DNA of 64,000 nt. Origin: an uncultured Bacteroidales bacterium (lineage in GTDB: Bacteria > Bacteroidota > Bacteroidia > Bacteroidales > WCHB1-69). This document shows positions 16,743-25,256 of this stretch, piece after piece (position 1 is the first letter of the stretch; each line of letters begins with the position of its first letter). A program made the translations under genes and the position numbers. The notes under the pieces were generated by a model that worked only from the letters and a program-made list of their open reading frames with translations, ran no database searches and was not told the DNA's origin. The stretch covers positions 124,001 to 188,000 of the forward strand of contig CAKUVI010000004.1 of the NCBI GenBank assembly GCA_934699095.1, written 5' to 3'.

Positions 16743-18419
16743 TTAAGGTTTTACGTTGTATTTGCCTATCAGACGGTAGGTTTTCATTCCTCCGATGAGG
16801 TTCCTCACGTCTTGGAACCCGGATTGCATGAGGATGCGGGAAGCCACATAGCCGCGCAACCCAACCTCGCAGAACACCACAATGGTCTTATTTTCAGGTA
16901 TTTCTTCAAGGAATTCGCGGAGTTCGTCAACTGAGTAGCGGGTAGCTCCTTTGATGGTGCCGTTGTTGAATTCAGGCAGTTCTCTTACATCGAGGAGGAA
17001 GAAGTCGTTGCCGTTGCTAATCATTTCATCGAGTTGGTCAGCATGTATGGGGGTCATGAGGTGTGAGAATATGTTTTCGGCCACCATGCCGGCGAACATC
17101 ACGGGGCTTTTTGCTGAGCCGAATGGAGGGGCATAGGAGTGTTCGCTGTTTATGAGATCAAAGATGGTTCCGCCATGTTTGAGAAGCAGTGATATCACAT
17201 CTATCTGCTTATCTACATTTTCTTTGCCAATAGCTTGAGCACCAAATAGTTGTCCATCTTCCATTGAAAAATTGATTTTCAAAGAGATTTGACTTCCACC
17301 GGGATAATAGGTGGCATGGGAGGCGGGGTGAACAATAACGGACTCGAATGGGATCTCAAGTTTTTTGAGACTGTTTTCATTGAGACCTGTGCAGGCAACT
17401 GTAAGGTCGAAGATTTTTGCTATGGCGGTACCTACAGAGCCTTGATACACAACACTTTCAGGGTATGCCATGTTCATGGCGGCTATGCGGGCTTGGGCAT
17501 TTGCAGGACCAGCGAGGTAGTTGCAATAGGGAACATTTGTGATTGGATTCGGAAATTCAATGGCGTCGCCGACAGCATAGATACGTTCGTCGGAGGTTTG
17601 GAGATATTGGTTTACTTTGATGCCTCCGGTGGTTCCGACTTCTAAGCCGGCATTTACAGCGAGTGTTGAATTAGGCCGCACGCCGATACTGAGGATGACG
17701 AAGTCGCAGTTTATAATCTTTCCATTGTCAAGGGATACTGATTTGCCTTTTTCAGCATCTGCGAATGCTGTCACGCTGGTGTTAGTGATTATCTCAACGC
17801 CATTTTCGCGAATATGATGTTGTGCTATGGCTGCAATTGGCAGGTCGGTTGGAGTGAGAATGTGGTCTGTTTTTTCAACTAAAGTGACGCCAAAGCCCAT
17901 TTTGCGGAGGTTTTCGGCCATCTCAAGTCCGATAAAACCGCCGCCAACGATCACTGCTGAAGCTTTTTCGGAGAAAGATTCCAGTACTTTGACTTTTATC
18001 CTGTCGCAGTCGTCGACGTTGCGGAGGGTGAATATGTTGCTTCCGTTGATTCCGGGCATATCAGGAATCACAGGAACGGCACCAGGCGAGAGGAGAAGAA
18101 TATCGTAGTCTTCTGTGTATTCTTTTTGGTTGCGCAGGTTTCTGACTGTGACGTTGTGATTTTCGCGGTCTATGGCAACGACTTCCTGCAGGGTTCTGAC
18201 GTCAACATCATATCGGTTGCCGAATGAGACTGGGGTTTGTACAAATAGTCTGTTGCGGTCGTTGATGACATTGCTGATGTAGTAGGGTAGGCCGCAGTTT
18301 GCATAGGAGATGTATTCTCCTTTTTCAAAGATGATTATTTCAGCGTCTTCATTGAGTCTTCTAAGGCGTGCTGCTGCAGACGCACCGCCAGCCACACCGC
18401 CAACAATGATGTATTTCAT
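16743..18419 (-). CDS. CoA-disulfide reductase-like flavoprotein fused to rhodanese domain
   Basis: 558 residues. The N-terminal FAD/NAD(P)-dependent disulfide oxidoreductase has GGVAGGASAAARLRR (FAD binding) and a single active Cys42 in SYANCGLPYY, as in CoA-disulfide reductase and Npsr. The NAD(P) motif is VIVGGGFIGLEMAENL, and IYAVGDAIE closes the FAD site. From about residue 460 a rhodanese domain follows with Cys517 in CEVGLRG. CoADR-rhodanese fusions are known and reduce per- or polysulfides with CoA. A role in sulfur or redox homeostasis is inferred. Confidence 0.9.
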   Translation of the reverse strand: MKYIIVGGVAGGASAAARLRRLNEDAEIIIFEKGEYISYANCGLPYYISNVINDRNRLFVQTPVSFGNRYDVDVRTLQEVVAIDRENHNVTVRNLRNQKEYTEDYDILLLSPGAVPVIPDMPGINGSNIFTLRNVDDCDRIKVKVLESFSEKASAVIVGGGFIGLEMAENLRKMGFGVTLVEKTDHILTPTDLPIAAIAQHHIRENGVEIITNTSVTAFADAEKGKSVSLDNGKIINCDFVILSIGVRPNSTLAVNAGLEVGTTGGIKVNQYLQTSDERIYAVGDAIEFPNPITNVPYCNYLAGPANAQARIAAMNMAYPESVVYQGSVGTAIAKIFDLTVACTGLNENSLKKLEIPFESVIVHPASHATYYPGGSQISLKINFSMEDGQLFGAQAIGKENVDKQIDVISLLLKHGGTIFDLINSEHSYAPPFGSAKSPVMFAGMVAENIFSHLMTPIHADQLDEMISNGNDFFLLDVRELPEFNNGTIKGATRYSVDELREFLEEIPENKTIVVFCEVGLRGYVASRILMQSGFQDVRNLIGGMKTYRLIGKYNVKP

Positions 18420-18486
18420 AAATTCAGATTTGGTAATTTCTTAGTGCAAAAGACAATAACGAAGAAAAGTTGTGTTTTAGTATAAA

Positions 18487-18519
18487 AAAAAGGCTGCTTT
18501 TAGATAAAAGCAGCCTTTT
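18487..18519 (-). terminator. Intrinsic terminator of ilvE
   Basis: The inverted repeat AAAAGGCTGCTTTT / AAAAGCAGCCTTTT, read on the minus strand, ends in a T-run 32 bases after the ilvE stop. Confidence 0.85.
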
Positions 18520-18550
18520 GATATTTTCAAAATCATGAATTGTCTGATTA

Positions 18551-19573
18551 TTAGCAGTCAACGATGGTGCACCAGCCGTATTTGTCTTCGATTTCACCAT
18601 ATTGGATGCCCATAAGGGTTTCGCGCATCTTGATACACCAAGGGCCTGGTTTACCGTCTTTGGAGATGACATATTCTTTACCGCTCTCTCTGTCTTGGAT
18701 TTTGTGGATAGGAGAGATAACGGCTGCTGTGCCGCAAGCGCCAGCTTCTTCGAAAGTGCCGATTTCATCGAGTTTGATGTGGCGTCTTTCAACAACGAGG
18801 CCAAGGTCTTGGGCGATTTGGCGGAGGCTCATGTTAGTGATAGAAGGCAGGATAGAGCCTGAGTCTGGAGTAACATATTTTCCGTCCTTGATGCCGAAGA
18901 AGTTGGCGGGACCAGCTTCATCGATGTAGGTTTTGGTCTTTGCATCGGCGAAGATGGATGCGCTGAAGCCTTCTTTGTGGGCGCGTTCGCCGGCGCGGAG
19001 GGATGCAGCGTAGTTACCGCCGACCTTTACGTGTCCGGTTCCGAGTGGAGCGGCGCGGTCGTAGTCGAGGGCGATCTGCATGTCAGTAGGTTTGAAGCCT
19101 TCCTTGAAGTAAGGTCCTACAGGCATTACGAATACGATGAAGAGGTATTCGTCGGCAGGTTTAACACCGATGGTGGCGCCGGTACCGATGAGGAGCGGAC
19201 GGATGTAGAGAGAACCCTCAGTTCCGTAAGGAGGAATATATTCAGCGTTCAGTTTGATAACTTTGTCCAAAGCAGCCTTGAAGAGTTCTTCAGGTATGTG
19301 AGCCAACATGATAGCGTCAGCTGAATTGTTGAGACGTTTCCAGTTCTCTTCCCAACGGAACAAGCGAACCTTGCCGTCTTTGCCGCGGAAAGCCTTCATT
19401 CCTTCAAAAGCCTCTTGTCCATAGTGCAGACAAGATGCAGCCATATGCATTGGAATGTACTCGTCAGAGCTTACTTCCAATTGTCCCCACTCGCCGTTTC
19501 TGAAATAGCAGCGAACATTGTAGTCGGTTTTAACATAACCGAATGATAGATTTTTCCAATCGATATTTTTCAT
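18551..19573 (-). CDS. ilvE: Branched-chain amino acid aminotransferase
   Basis: 340 residues, PLP fold type IV. The Schiff-base Lys lies in GHVKVGGNYAAS; other family segments are CLHYGQEAFEGMKAFRG, LYIRPLLIGTG and the C-terminal FEEAGACGTAAVISPI. It transfers amino groups between glutamate and the keto acids of Val, Leu and Ile. It appears monocistronic, with its own terminator. Confidence 0.96.
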   Translation of the reverse strand: MKNIDWKNLSFGYVKTDYNVRCYFRNGEWGQLEVSSDEYIPMHMAASCLHYGQEAFEGMKAFRGKDGKVRLFRWEENWKRLNNSADAIMLAHIPEELFKAALDKVIKLNAEYIPPYGTEGSLYIRPLLIGTGATIGVKPADEYLFIVFVMPVGPYFKEGFKPTDMQIALDYDRAAPLGTGHVKVGGNYAASLRAGERAHKEGFSASIFADAKTKTYIDEAGPANFFGIKDGKYVTPDSGSILPSITNMSLRQIAQDLGLVVERRHIKLDEIGTFEEAGACGTAAVISPIHKIQDRESGKEYVISKDGKPGPWCIKMRETLMGIQYGEIEDKYGWCTIVDC

Positions 19574-19595
19574 AAAAAATTTATTTGATAGGTAT

Positions 19596-20108
19596 TTATA
19601 CTAAAATTAGACTGTCAATAGAATATTTGCCGAGTTTTTTCCTGCCTTTGAGGTCTTCTAATTCTAAGAGAAAGAGCAAGTTGATGTTAGCAGGGTGGAA
19701 GTGGGAGACGAGGTTGACGGCAGCGGCCATCGAGCCACCGGTGGCGAGCACGTCATCGACGATGAGCACCCGTTTGTTTTCGGGCATAGCGTCGGTGTGA
19801 ATCTCCATAGTGGCGCTTCCGTATTCCAAGAGGTAGGTCTCGTGGTAGGTTTTATAGGGAAGTTTGCCCTTTTTCCGGATAGGTACGAACGGCAGGTTGA
19901 GTTTGTTTGCAAGGATGGATCCAAAGAAAAAGCCGCGCGACTCGAGGGCTACAATCACTTCCGGGCTGTGCTTTTCAGCAACGGACAACATCTGTTTGAT
20001 CGTCTCTTGGAAAGCATCGGCATCGTTCAGAAGGGTAGTGATGTCGTAAAACTGAATTCCGGGTGTTGGAAAATCAGGCACTATGCGAATTTTATCCTTG
20101 ATATTCAT
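19596..20108 (-). CDS. apt: Adenine phosphoribosyltransferase
   Basis: 170 residues from ATG 20106-20108 (MNIKDKIRIVPDFPTPGIQF). The PRPP-binding motif is VLIVDDVLATGGSM, with the ALESRGFFFG segment upstream. It salvages adenine to AMP. A longer reading from 20138 is rejected because the TACTTTTG promoter box lies at 20136-20143. It lies between ilvE and lysS. Confidence 0.95.
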   Translation of the reverse strand: MNIKDKIRIVPDFPTPGIQFYDITTLLNDADAFQETIKQMLSVAEKHSPEVIVALESRGFFFGSILANKLNLPFVPIRKKGKLPYKTYHETYLLEYGSATMEIHTDAMPENKRVLIVDDVLATGGSMAAAVNLVSHFHPANINLLFLLELEDLKGRKKLGKYSIDSLILV

Positions 20109-20135
20109 CATCTTACGTTTCTTGAAAAAAGCGCA

Positions 20136-20143
20136 CAAAAGTA
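20136..20143 (-). promoter_or_regulatory. TACTTTTG -7 box for apt
   Basis: Minus-strand TACTTTTG, 28 bases upstream of the chosen start, overlapping the alternative upstream ATG and so ruling it out. Confidence 0.6.
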
Positions 20144-20190
20144 CATTTTTTTCATAATTTATCTACAATAATAATTAATGCCAAAAAGAG

Positions 20191-21915
20191 CTATGATATT
20201 TTGTTGATCCAGCCTTGAATAGTCTCCAAGTTAGCGGCGGGCACATCCAGTTTCAGTTTCTTTCTCATTCCGCCGAGGTCGTTGAGCAGTTTGTTAGGAT
20301 TGGTGTTTTTGAGTTGGTCGAGGGTCAGTATGTTGAGTTTTTTGAATGCCGGAATCCAAGCGGCATCGATGCCTAAGTTGGTGAAATCCTCATCATTGCA
20401 GGTTGGTGCTTTCTTTTCGGGGCGCATTTGTGGGAAGAAGAGCACGTCCTGGATGGACGGGGAGTTGGTCATGATCATTGTGAGTCGGTCGATGCCGATG
20501 CCGAGGCCGGCTGTAGGTGGCATGCCGATCTCCAAGGAGCGCAGGAAGTCTTCATCGAGCACCATTGATTCTGTGTCGCCGCGTTTGCCGAGTTCCAGCT
20601 GGTCTTCGAAGCGTTTTCTTTGGTCGATGGGGTCGTTGAGCTCAGAGTAGGCGTTGCAAATCTCCTTGCCGTTGCACATAGCTTCAAAGCGTTCGGTGAG
20701 ACCGGGTTTTGAGCGGTGTTTTTTGGTAAGAGGAGACATTTCGATAGGGTAGTCGTATATGAAAGTGGGCTGTATGAGTTTGGATTCGCAGGTTTCGCCG
20801 AAGATTTCGTCAATAAGTTTGCCCTTGCCCATGGTGCTGTCAACCTCCACGCCTTGTGTTTTTGCGAATTCGGCGAGTTGTGCCTCGTCCATTCCGGAGA
20901 TGTCAGTGCCGGTGAAATGTTCGATTGCTTCGAACATGGTGTATCTCTTCCACGGGCGTTTGAAATCGATGATGTTCTCGCCGACCTGCACTTTTGTGTC
21001 TCCGTGCAGGGCGAGGGCGATACGTTCCACCATCTCCTCCACGGTGTCCATCATCCAGTTGTAGTCTTTATATGGTACATACAGCTCCATCTGGGTGAAT
21101 TCAGGATTGTGGAAGCGGTCCATACCCTCGTTACGGAAGTCTTTGGAGAACTCATATACACCATTGAAGCCGCCCACGATGAGTTTTTTAAGGTAAAGCT
21201 CATCGGCGATGCGCAGGTAAAGCGTCATGTCGAGGGTGTTGTGGTGAGTTTTGAAAGGGCGTGCGGCAGCTCCTCCGTAAAGAGGTTGCAAGATAGGAGT
21301 CTCAACCTCAAGATAACCCTTTTCGTTCAAGAAGTTGCGCATTGTGTTAACCAACAATGTGCGCTTTATGAAGGTGTCTTTGATATGGGGGTTCACAATA
21401 AGGTCGATATAGCGTTGGCGGTAACGCTGTTCCGGATTTTGGAAAGCGTCGTAAACGGTGCCGTCTTTCTCTTTGACTATCGGAAGCGGATGAACAGATT
21501 TGCACAAGATGGTGAACTCCTTCACGTGGATGCTGATCTCGCCAGTCTGAGTTGTGAAGACAAAACCTTTCACACCAATGATGTCACCGATGTCGAGTTT
21601 TTTGAAAACACCGTTGTACATCGTCTTGTCTTCGCCTGGACAAATGTCGTCTCTCTTGGCATAGATTTGGATTTTGCCCACAGAGTCTTGGATGACATAG
21701 AAGGCAACTGCGCCCATTATGCGTTGGCTCATGATGCGGCCTGCAATGCTAACCTCCTGAAACAGAGTGTTGTCCTCAGGGTATTTCTCAAGTATCTCTG
21801 CTGTTGTGGCATTGATCTCATAGGTTGCAGCCGGGTAGGGATCAATTCCCAAATTGTATAAATCTTCTAATTTTTTTCTGCGGATTATCTCCTGTTCCGA
21901 TAATTCTAAACTCAT
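20191..21915 (-). CDS. lysS: Lysyl-tRNA synthetase, class II, with C-terminal extension
   Basis: 574 residues. An N-terminal OB-fold anticodon-binding domain (VSIAGRIMSQRIMGAVAFYV) is followed by the class II catalytic core with FRNEGMDRFHNPEFTQMELY (motif 2) and GIGIDRLTM (motif 3). About 70 residues follow motif 3 and the FFPQMRPE stretch, containing FTNLGIDAAWIPAFKKLN and LLNDLGGMRKKLKLD. This tail resembles a helix-hairpin-helix module and accounts for the excess over the roughly 500-residue E. coli enzyme. I recall similar lengths in other Bacteroidota. Confidence 0.96.
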   Translation of the reverse strand: MSLELSEQEIIRRKKLEDLYNLGIDPYPAATYEINATTAEILEKYPEDNTLFQEVSIAGRIMSQRIMGAVAFYVIQDSVGKIQIYAKRDDICPGEDKTMYNGVFKKLDIGDIIGVKGFVFTTQTGEISIHVKEFTILCKSVHPLPIVKEKDGTVYDAFQNPEQRYRQRYIDLIVNPHIKDTFIKRTLLVNTMRNFLNEKGYLEVETPILQPLYGGAAARPFKTHHNTLDMTLYLRIADELYLKKLIVGGFNGVYEFSKDFRNEGMDRFHNPEFTQMELYVPYKDYNWMMDTVEEMVERIALALHGDTKVQVGENIIDFKRPWKRYTMFEAIEHFTGTDISGMDEAQLAEFAKTQGVEVDSTMGKGKLIDEIFGETCESKLIQPTFIYDYPIEMSPLTKKHRSKPGLTERFEAMCNGKEICNAYSELNDPIDQRKRFEDQLELGKRGDTESMVLDEDFLRSLEIGMPPTAGLGIGIDRLTMIMTNSPSIQDVLFFPQMRPEKKAPTCNDEDFTNLGIDAAWIPAFKKLNILTLDQLKNTNPNKLLNDLGGMRKKLKLDVPAANLETIQGWINKIS

Positions 21916-21940
21916 TTTTATTACTTTTCAAATTAGACTG

Positions 21941-21948
21941 CAAAGATA
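21941..21948 (-). promoter_or_regulatory. TATCTTTG -7 box for lysS
   Basis: Minus-strand TATCTTTG, 26 bases upstream of the lysS ATG. Confidence 0.6.
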
Positions 21949-22012
21949 CATTTTATTTGCGTATTATTCTATTCTAAACTTCCAAAACAAAAAAAGGGTG
22001 TTTTAAAAAACA

Positions 22013-22039
22013 AAAAAACCGGCATTAGTTGCGGTTTTT
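22013..22039 (-). terminator. Terminator after tRNA-Glu
   Basis: The stem AAAAACCG/CGGTTTTT with a 10-base loop, read on the minus strand, ends in a T-run 25 bases after the tRNA 3' end. Confidence 0.6.
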
Positions 22040-22063
22040 CTGATCATAGAATGATGTTTTTTG

Positions 22064-22135
22064 TACTGCGTACGAGAATCGAACTCGTATTGCAAGATTG
22101 AGAATCTTGATTCCTAACCGTTAGAAGAACGCAGC
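22064..22135 (-). tRNA. tRNA-Glu (CTC)
   Basis: 72 bases on the minus strand. The anticodon stem CAAGA/TCTTG encloses loop TTCTCAA, giving anticodon CTC (plus-strand 22100-22102). The D-arm TTCTAACGGTTAGGAA is typical of Glu. The T-arm is ACGAG-TTCGATT-CTCGT. The acceptor stem GCTGCGT/ACGCAGT has a terminal G-U pair. Discriminator A; CCA not encoded. Decodes GAG; a TTC isoacceptor must lie elsewhere. Confidence 0.92.
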
Positions 22136-22150
22136 AGTTGAAAACGGCGG

Positions 22151-22158
22151 CAAAGATA
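22151..22158 (-). promoter_or_regulatory. TATCTTTG -7 box for tRNA-Glu
   Basis: Minus-strand TATCTTTG, 16 bases upstream of the mature tRNA 5' end. Confidence 0.6.
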
Positions 22159-22181
22159 CACTTTTTTTTAAATAAAACATG

Positions 22182-22859
22182 CTAATTGAAAAAAATAATG
22201 CCATTTTCCATTGAAATCCCTCCCACCTTTTTTAGGCATTTCTCTTTCGACATGGCATTCGGATTTGTGCCATTGACACCTTGTGGTATTTCCCGCCCTA
22301 TCTTTTCGAATAATTTCACCCAATATGCCGGAAATGTTCCGTCTTCCGATTTGAAATTCATAGGATTGGCCTTGAAAATGTACTTCCCATTGCTTTTTAT
22401 ATACGAATCGCGTACAAGTTCACTGCAATAGTACAGGTCGTTATCCGGTAGAAAATATACGTCATATTGTTTCCCTATATATTGTAGAGATTTTTCAACA
22501 TAATTGGCAACATTTTTGTTGTTTTTCAGTCTCAGAATGTCAAGTTGAGGCAAAGAGCCATCGTGTAATGTGAAATCTGCAAGAAAAGTATCCAGCGGAT
22601 GTCTGTCAACACCGTGTTTGATGGTTGCATCGATAATCCAGATCTTTCCATCATTGTCAACATCCAAGATGGCAACATGGATATAGTTTATTTCTTCCTT
22701 GTTGCCTGTGGCTTTTGAAATGGCGCCCGACATGTCGTCATCGGAAGCATAGTCGAAAGGTAATCCAACGAAAAGCAAATCACCTTTCTGGATAGGTTGA
22801 GATAGAACCAACAGATTAAAACAGAGGATGTTAATAAACAACAGAACAATTTTTTTCAT
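22182..22859 (-). CDS. Secreted YiiX-like (permuted NlpC/P60) cysteine hydrolase
   Basis: 225 residues with a signal peptide (MKKIVLLFINILCFNLLVLS). The order of catalytic candidates is His61 in NYIHVAI before Cys145 in LYYCSELVRDSY, the circularly permuted papain-like arrangement of the YiiX/YebB group. An N-terminal QKGDLLFVGLP segment is also typical. These enzymes are thought to cleave amide or thioester bonds in peptidoglycan peptides or lipids; the substrate here is unknown. It stands alone between tRNA-Glu and tRNA-Lys with its own promoter box. Confidence 0.8.
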   Translation of the reverse strand: MKKIVLLFINILCFNLLVLSQPIQKGDLLFVGLPFDYASDDDMSGAISKATGNKEEINYIHVAILDVDNDGKIWIIDATIKHGVDRHPLDTFLADFTLHDGSLPQLDILRLKNNKNVANYVEKSLQYIGKQYDVYFLPDNDLYYCSELVRDSYIKSNGKYIFKANPMNFKSEDGTFPAYWVKLFEKIGREIPQGVNGTNPNAMSKEKCLKKVGGISMENGIIFFN

Positions 22860-22879
22860 TTCAATAAGATTTCAGGGGG

Positions 22880-22887
22880 CAAAAATA
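22880..22887 (-). promoter_or_regulatory. TATTTTTG -7 box for YiiX-like gene
   Basis: Minus-strand TATTTTTG, 21 bases upstream of the ATG. The remainder of the 305-base gap 22860-23164 holds only the tRNA-Lys promoter and AT-rich sequence. Confidence 0.6.
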
Positions 22888-23135
22888 TAAATAATAATTG
22901 GTGTTTGGTATATTTTTCACGAGGCCAATAAAAAAGAGGGGAGTGCTATCAAAAAATCCATAAAACATTGCATAAAAAACAAACTTTATTGATAATTCTG
23001 ATATGCTAAAGAGAGCGTTATTATAGGATTTGTTGTAAATTGAGATCAGCTATATTTTGTATAATATTGATTTTCAAATGATTAAGATTAAAGAATTTTT
23101 TTTTGAAAATAGTTATTTCAGATTAAAAAAAATTA

Positions 23136-23143
23136 TATCTTTG
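23136..23143 (+). promoter_or_regulatory. TATCTTTG -7 box for tRNA-Lys
   Basis: TATCTTTG, 21 bases upstream of the tRNA 5' end. Confidence 0.6.
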
Positions 23144-23164
23144 CAACCTCAAAACGAGAAAGGA

Positions 23165-23237
23165 GTTTCAGTAGCTCAGCAGGTAGAGCACATCCCTTTT
23201 AAGGATGGGGTCCTGGGTTCGAATCCCAGCTGGAACA
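23165..23237 (+). tRNA. tRNA-Lys (TTT)
   Basis: 73 bases. The acceptor stem is GTTTCAG/CTGGAAC, the D-arm TAGCTCAGCAGGTAGAGC, the anticodon loop CTTTTAA with TTT at 23198-23200, and the T-arm CTGGG-TTCGAAT-CCCAG. Discriminator A, no encoded CCA. Confidence 0.97.
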
Positions 23238-23240
23238 CTT

Positions 23241-23270
23241 AAAAAGTCCGAAATTTTCGGACTTTTTTTT
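23241..23270 (+). terminator. Intrinsic terminator of tRNA-Lys
   Basis: AAAAAGTCCGAAA / TTTCGGACTTTTTTTT, 3 bases after the tRNA. The T-run overlaps the -33 element of the rho promoter. Confidence 0.88.
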
Positions 23271-23298
23271 GTGAATCTCAAAAAAATATTGTATTTTT
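23268..23298 (+). promoter_or_regulatory. Promoter of rho
   Basis: TTTG at 23268-23271, exactly 19 bases, then TATTTTTG at 23291-23298. This is the canonical Bacteroidota -33/-7 pair. It leaves a leader of roughly 105 bases before the rho start. Confidence 0.8.
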
Positions 23299-23321
23299 GC
23301 AAATCCATTTGACGATGGTGT

Positions 23322-23376
23322 TCTATGGTTCTTAACGATTGAATAATCGGATTTCTCGCTCATAACCATAGTTTTT
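23322..23376 (+). promoter_or_regulatory. Structured rho leader, terminator-like hairpin
   Basis: CTATGGTT (23322-23329) pairs with AACCATAG (23363-23370). Inside it CGATT (23335-23339) pairs with AATCG (23344-23348). Six T follow directly at 23371-23376. It lies between the rho promoter and start codon and has the shape of a weak intrinsic terminator or attenuator. Confidence 0.55.
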
Positions 23377-23410
23377 TCCACAAAAAAATAAAGAATAAAG
23401 ACTAATTAAC

Positions 23411-25249
23411 ATGTCAGAAACTAACGAAATTAAACCGAAAAGAAGAAGAGTGTCAAGGGGAACAGAAGATTTGATAGCCACTTCCAACGACGCTAAAATG
23501 AAAGACAAGGCAAAAGTGGTAAAGAAAAAGGAGACTCCGCTCTTTTCAAAACAGCCTAAAACTAACTCTCAAGACAACATTATTTCTGAGCCGGCATTGA
23601 CATTCAAGAGCATTGTCAATGAGGAACCAATTATGCCTACTATAGAAAAAACAGCTCAGGCCGTACCATCAGTTGAAGCGGTTACGGAAGTGCCTGAGGC
23701 AAATACTGACAATACAACCGTCAAAACAGAGACGAAGCGCAGGACACGTACCAAGAAGACTGTCACGGAGGAGAATGCCGCTGAATCCAATGTAAAAAAG
23801 ACAAAAAAATCAGCAGTAGAAGAGACTCAAACTTCGCTTTTCGATGAGCAGGCCGAGGTTAAAGAGGTTGTGGCGGAAGCCCCGAAACGTCGTGGAAGAA
23901 AAAAGAAATCGGAAACTGTAGTTGAAGAAAAAGCCGCAACTGAACCTGAACAGGAGGGAAAAAATGTGACTGCAGAAGCTGAATCAGAATCAGAATCCAA
24001 AGAAAAGGAAAAAGATAAGGCCAATTCTGCAAAGCCTGCAAAGAAAGACAACCAGAACGCCAAAGAACGGGAGGCTGAAAACAAGAAAGACGAGGATTCG
24101 TTACTTCAATCCTATATGGAAAACTCTCAATATGACGGAACAGTGATGGCAGAAGGAGTTTTGGAAATCACGAGTGAAAACTGCGGATTCCTGAGGTCTT
24201 CCGACTATAACTACCTTTCCTCACCAGACGATATTTACGTATCTATGTCGCAAATCAAGCTCTTCGGGTTGAAGAATGGTGACACCGTTTATGGGGCAAT
24301 CCGTCCTCCAAAACCGGGTGAAAAATATTTTCCGTTGACCAAGATTGAAAAAATCAACGGTTGTCTGCCTGAGGAGATCCGTGACAGAATACCGTTTGAC
24401 TATCTCACACCGATGTTCCCAGACGAGAAAATCGACATCACATCGCACCCAGGTTGCAAGCTTTCCACCCGTATCATCGACCTTTTCGCGCCGATAGGCA
24501 AAGGACAGCGTGGACTGATAGTTGCACAGCCAAAGACTGGTAAGACAGTGTTGCTTAAGGATTTGGCAAACGCCATTGCTTATAATCATCCGGAGATATA
24601 TCTTATAATACTGCTCATTGACGAACGTCCTGAGGAGGTTACCGACATGCAGAGGAGTGTGAATGCGGAAGTTATATCCTCCACATTTGACGAGCCGGCC
24701 GAGCGTCATGTGAAAATCGCCAACATGGTGTTAGACAAGGCGAAGCGCATGGTGGAATGCGGCCATGATGTTTGTATTCTGTTAGACTCCATAACGCGCT
24801 TGGCACGGGCATTCAACACTATGGCTCCTGCATCGGGAAAGGTGCTCTCAGGTGGTGTTGAGGCCAATGCTCTGCAGAAGCCAAAACGTTTCTTCGGTGC
24901 TGCCAGAAACGTTGAGAACGGAGGATCGCTCACCATCATCTCAACCGCCCTCATCGACACTGGATCCAGAATGGACGAGGTTATCTTCGAGGAGTTCAAG
25001 GGAACGGGTAACATGGAGTTGCAGTTAGACCGCAAGCTTTCCAACAAGCGTATCTATCCTGCTGTTGACATTGTGGCCTCAAGCACCCGTCGTGACGACC
25101 TGTTGCAAGACGCCGCAACCCTGCAAAAAGTATGGATCTTGCGCAACCACATTGCCGATATGACCACTGTGGAGGCTATGAACCTCGTTATCAGCAATAT
25201 GCAAGATACAAAGAACAACGAAGAGTTCCTCAGTCTTATGAACAGCTAA
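23411..25249 (+). CDS. rho: Transcription termination factor Rho with long disordered N-terminus
   Basis: 612 residues against about 420 in E. coli. Residues 1 to about 225 are low-complexity and rich in Lys, Glu, Thr and Ala (KRRTRTKK, RRGRKKKS, ESESKEKEKDKA), predicted disordered. The RNA-binding cold-shock domain starts near 240 (GTVMAEGVLEI) and the RecA-like ATPase carries QPKTGKTVLL (Walker A), LIDERPEEVTDM and LLDSITRLARAFN (Walker B region). Rho is a hexameric RNA translocase that ends transcription. Long disordered insertions are known in Bacteroides Rho. The gene has its own promoter and structured leader. Confidence 0.97.
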   Translation: MSETNEIKPKRRRVSRGTEDLIATSNDAKMKDKAKVVKKKETPLFSKQPKTNSQDNIISEPALTFKSIVNEEPIMPTIEKTAQAVPSVEAVTEVPEANTDNTTVKTETKRRTRTKKTVTEENAAESNVKKTKKSAVEETQTSLFDEQAEVKEVVAEAPKRRGRKKKSETVVEEKAATEPEQEGKNVTAEAESESESKEKEKDKANSAKPAKKDNQNAKEREAENKKDEDSLLQSYMENSQYDGTVMAEGVLEITSENCGFLRSSDYNYLSSPDDIYVSMSQIKLFGLKNGDTVYGAIRPPKPGEKYFPLTKIEKINGCLPEEIRDRIPFDYLTPMFPDEKIDITSHPGCKLSTRIIDLFAPIGKGQRGLIVAQPKTGKTVLLKDLANAIAYNHPEIYLIILLIDERPEEVTDMQRSVNAEVISSTFDEPAERHVKIANMVLDKAKRMVECGHDVCILLDSITRLARAFNTMAPASGKVLSGGVEANALQKPKRFFGAARNVENGGSLTIISTALIDTGSRMDEVIFEEFKGTGNMELQLDRKLSNKRIYPAVDIVASSTRRDDLLQDAATLQKVWILRNHIADMTTVEAMNLVISNMQDTKNNEEFLSLMNS

Positions 25250-25256
25250 TTTTCTT

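Noticed and set aside
18424..18804. 126-codon frame on the minus strand overlapping ilvE
   Set aside because: It shares sequence with ilvE in another frame and runs through the ilvE terminator.
20109..20138. Longer apt start
   Set aside because: The TACTTTTG box covers the alternative ATG, so the transcript starts downstream of it.
20716..21861. 381-codon plus-strand frame opposite lysS
   Set aside because: It is fully antisense to a conserved gene and has unlikely composition; a shadow of lysS codon usage.
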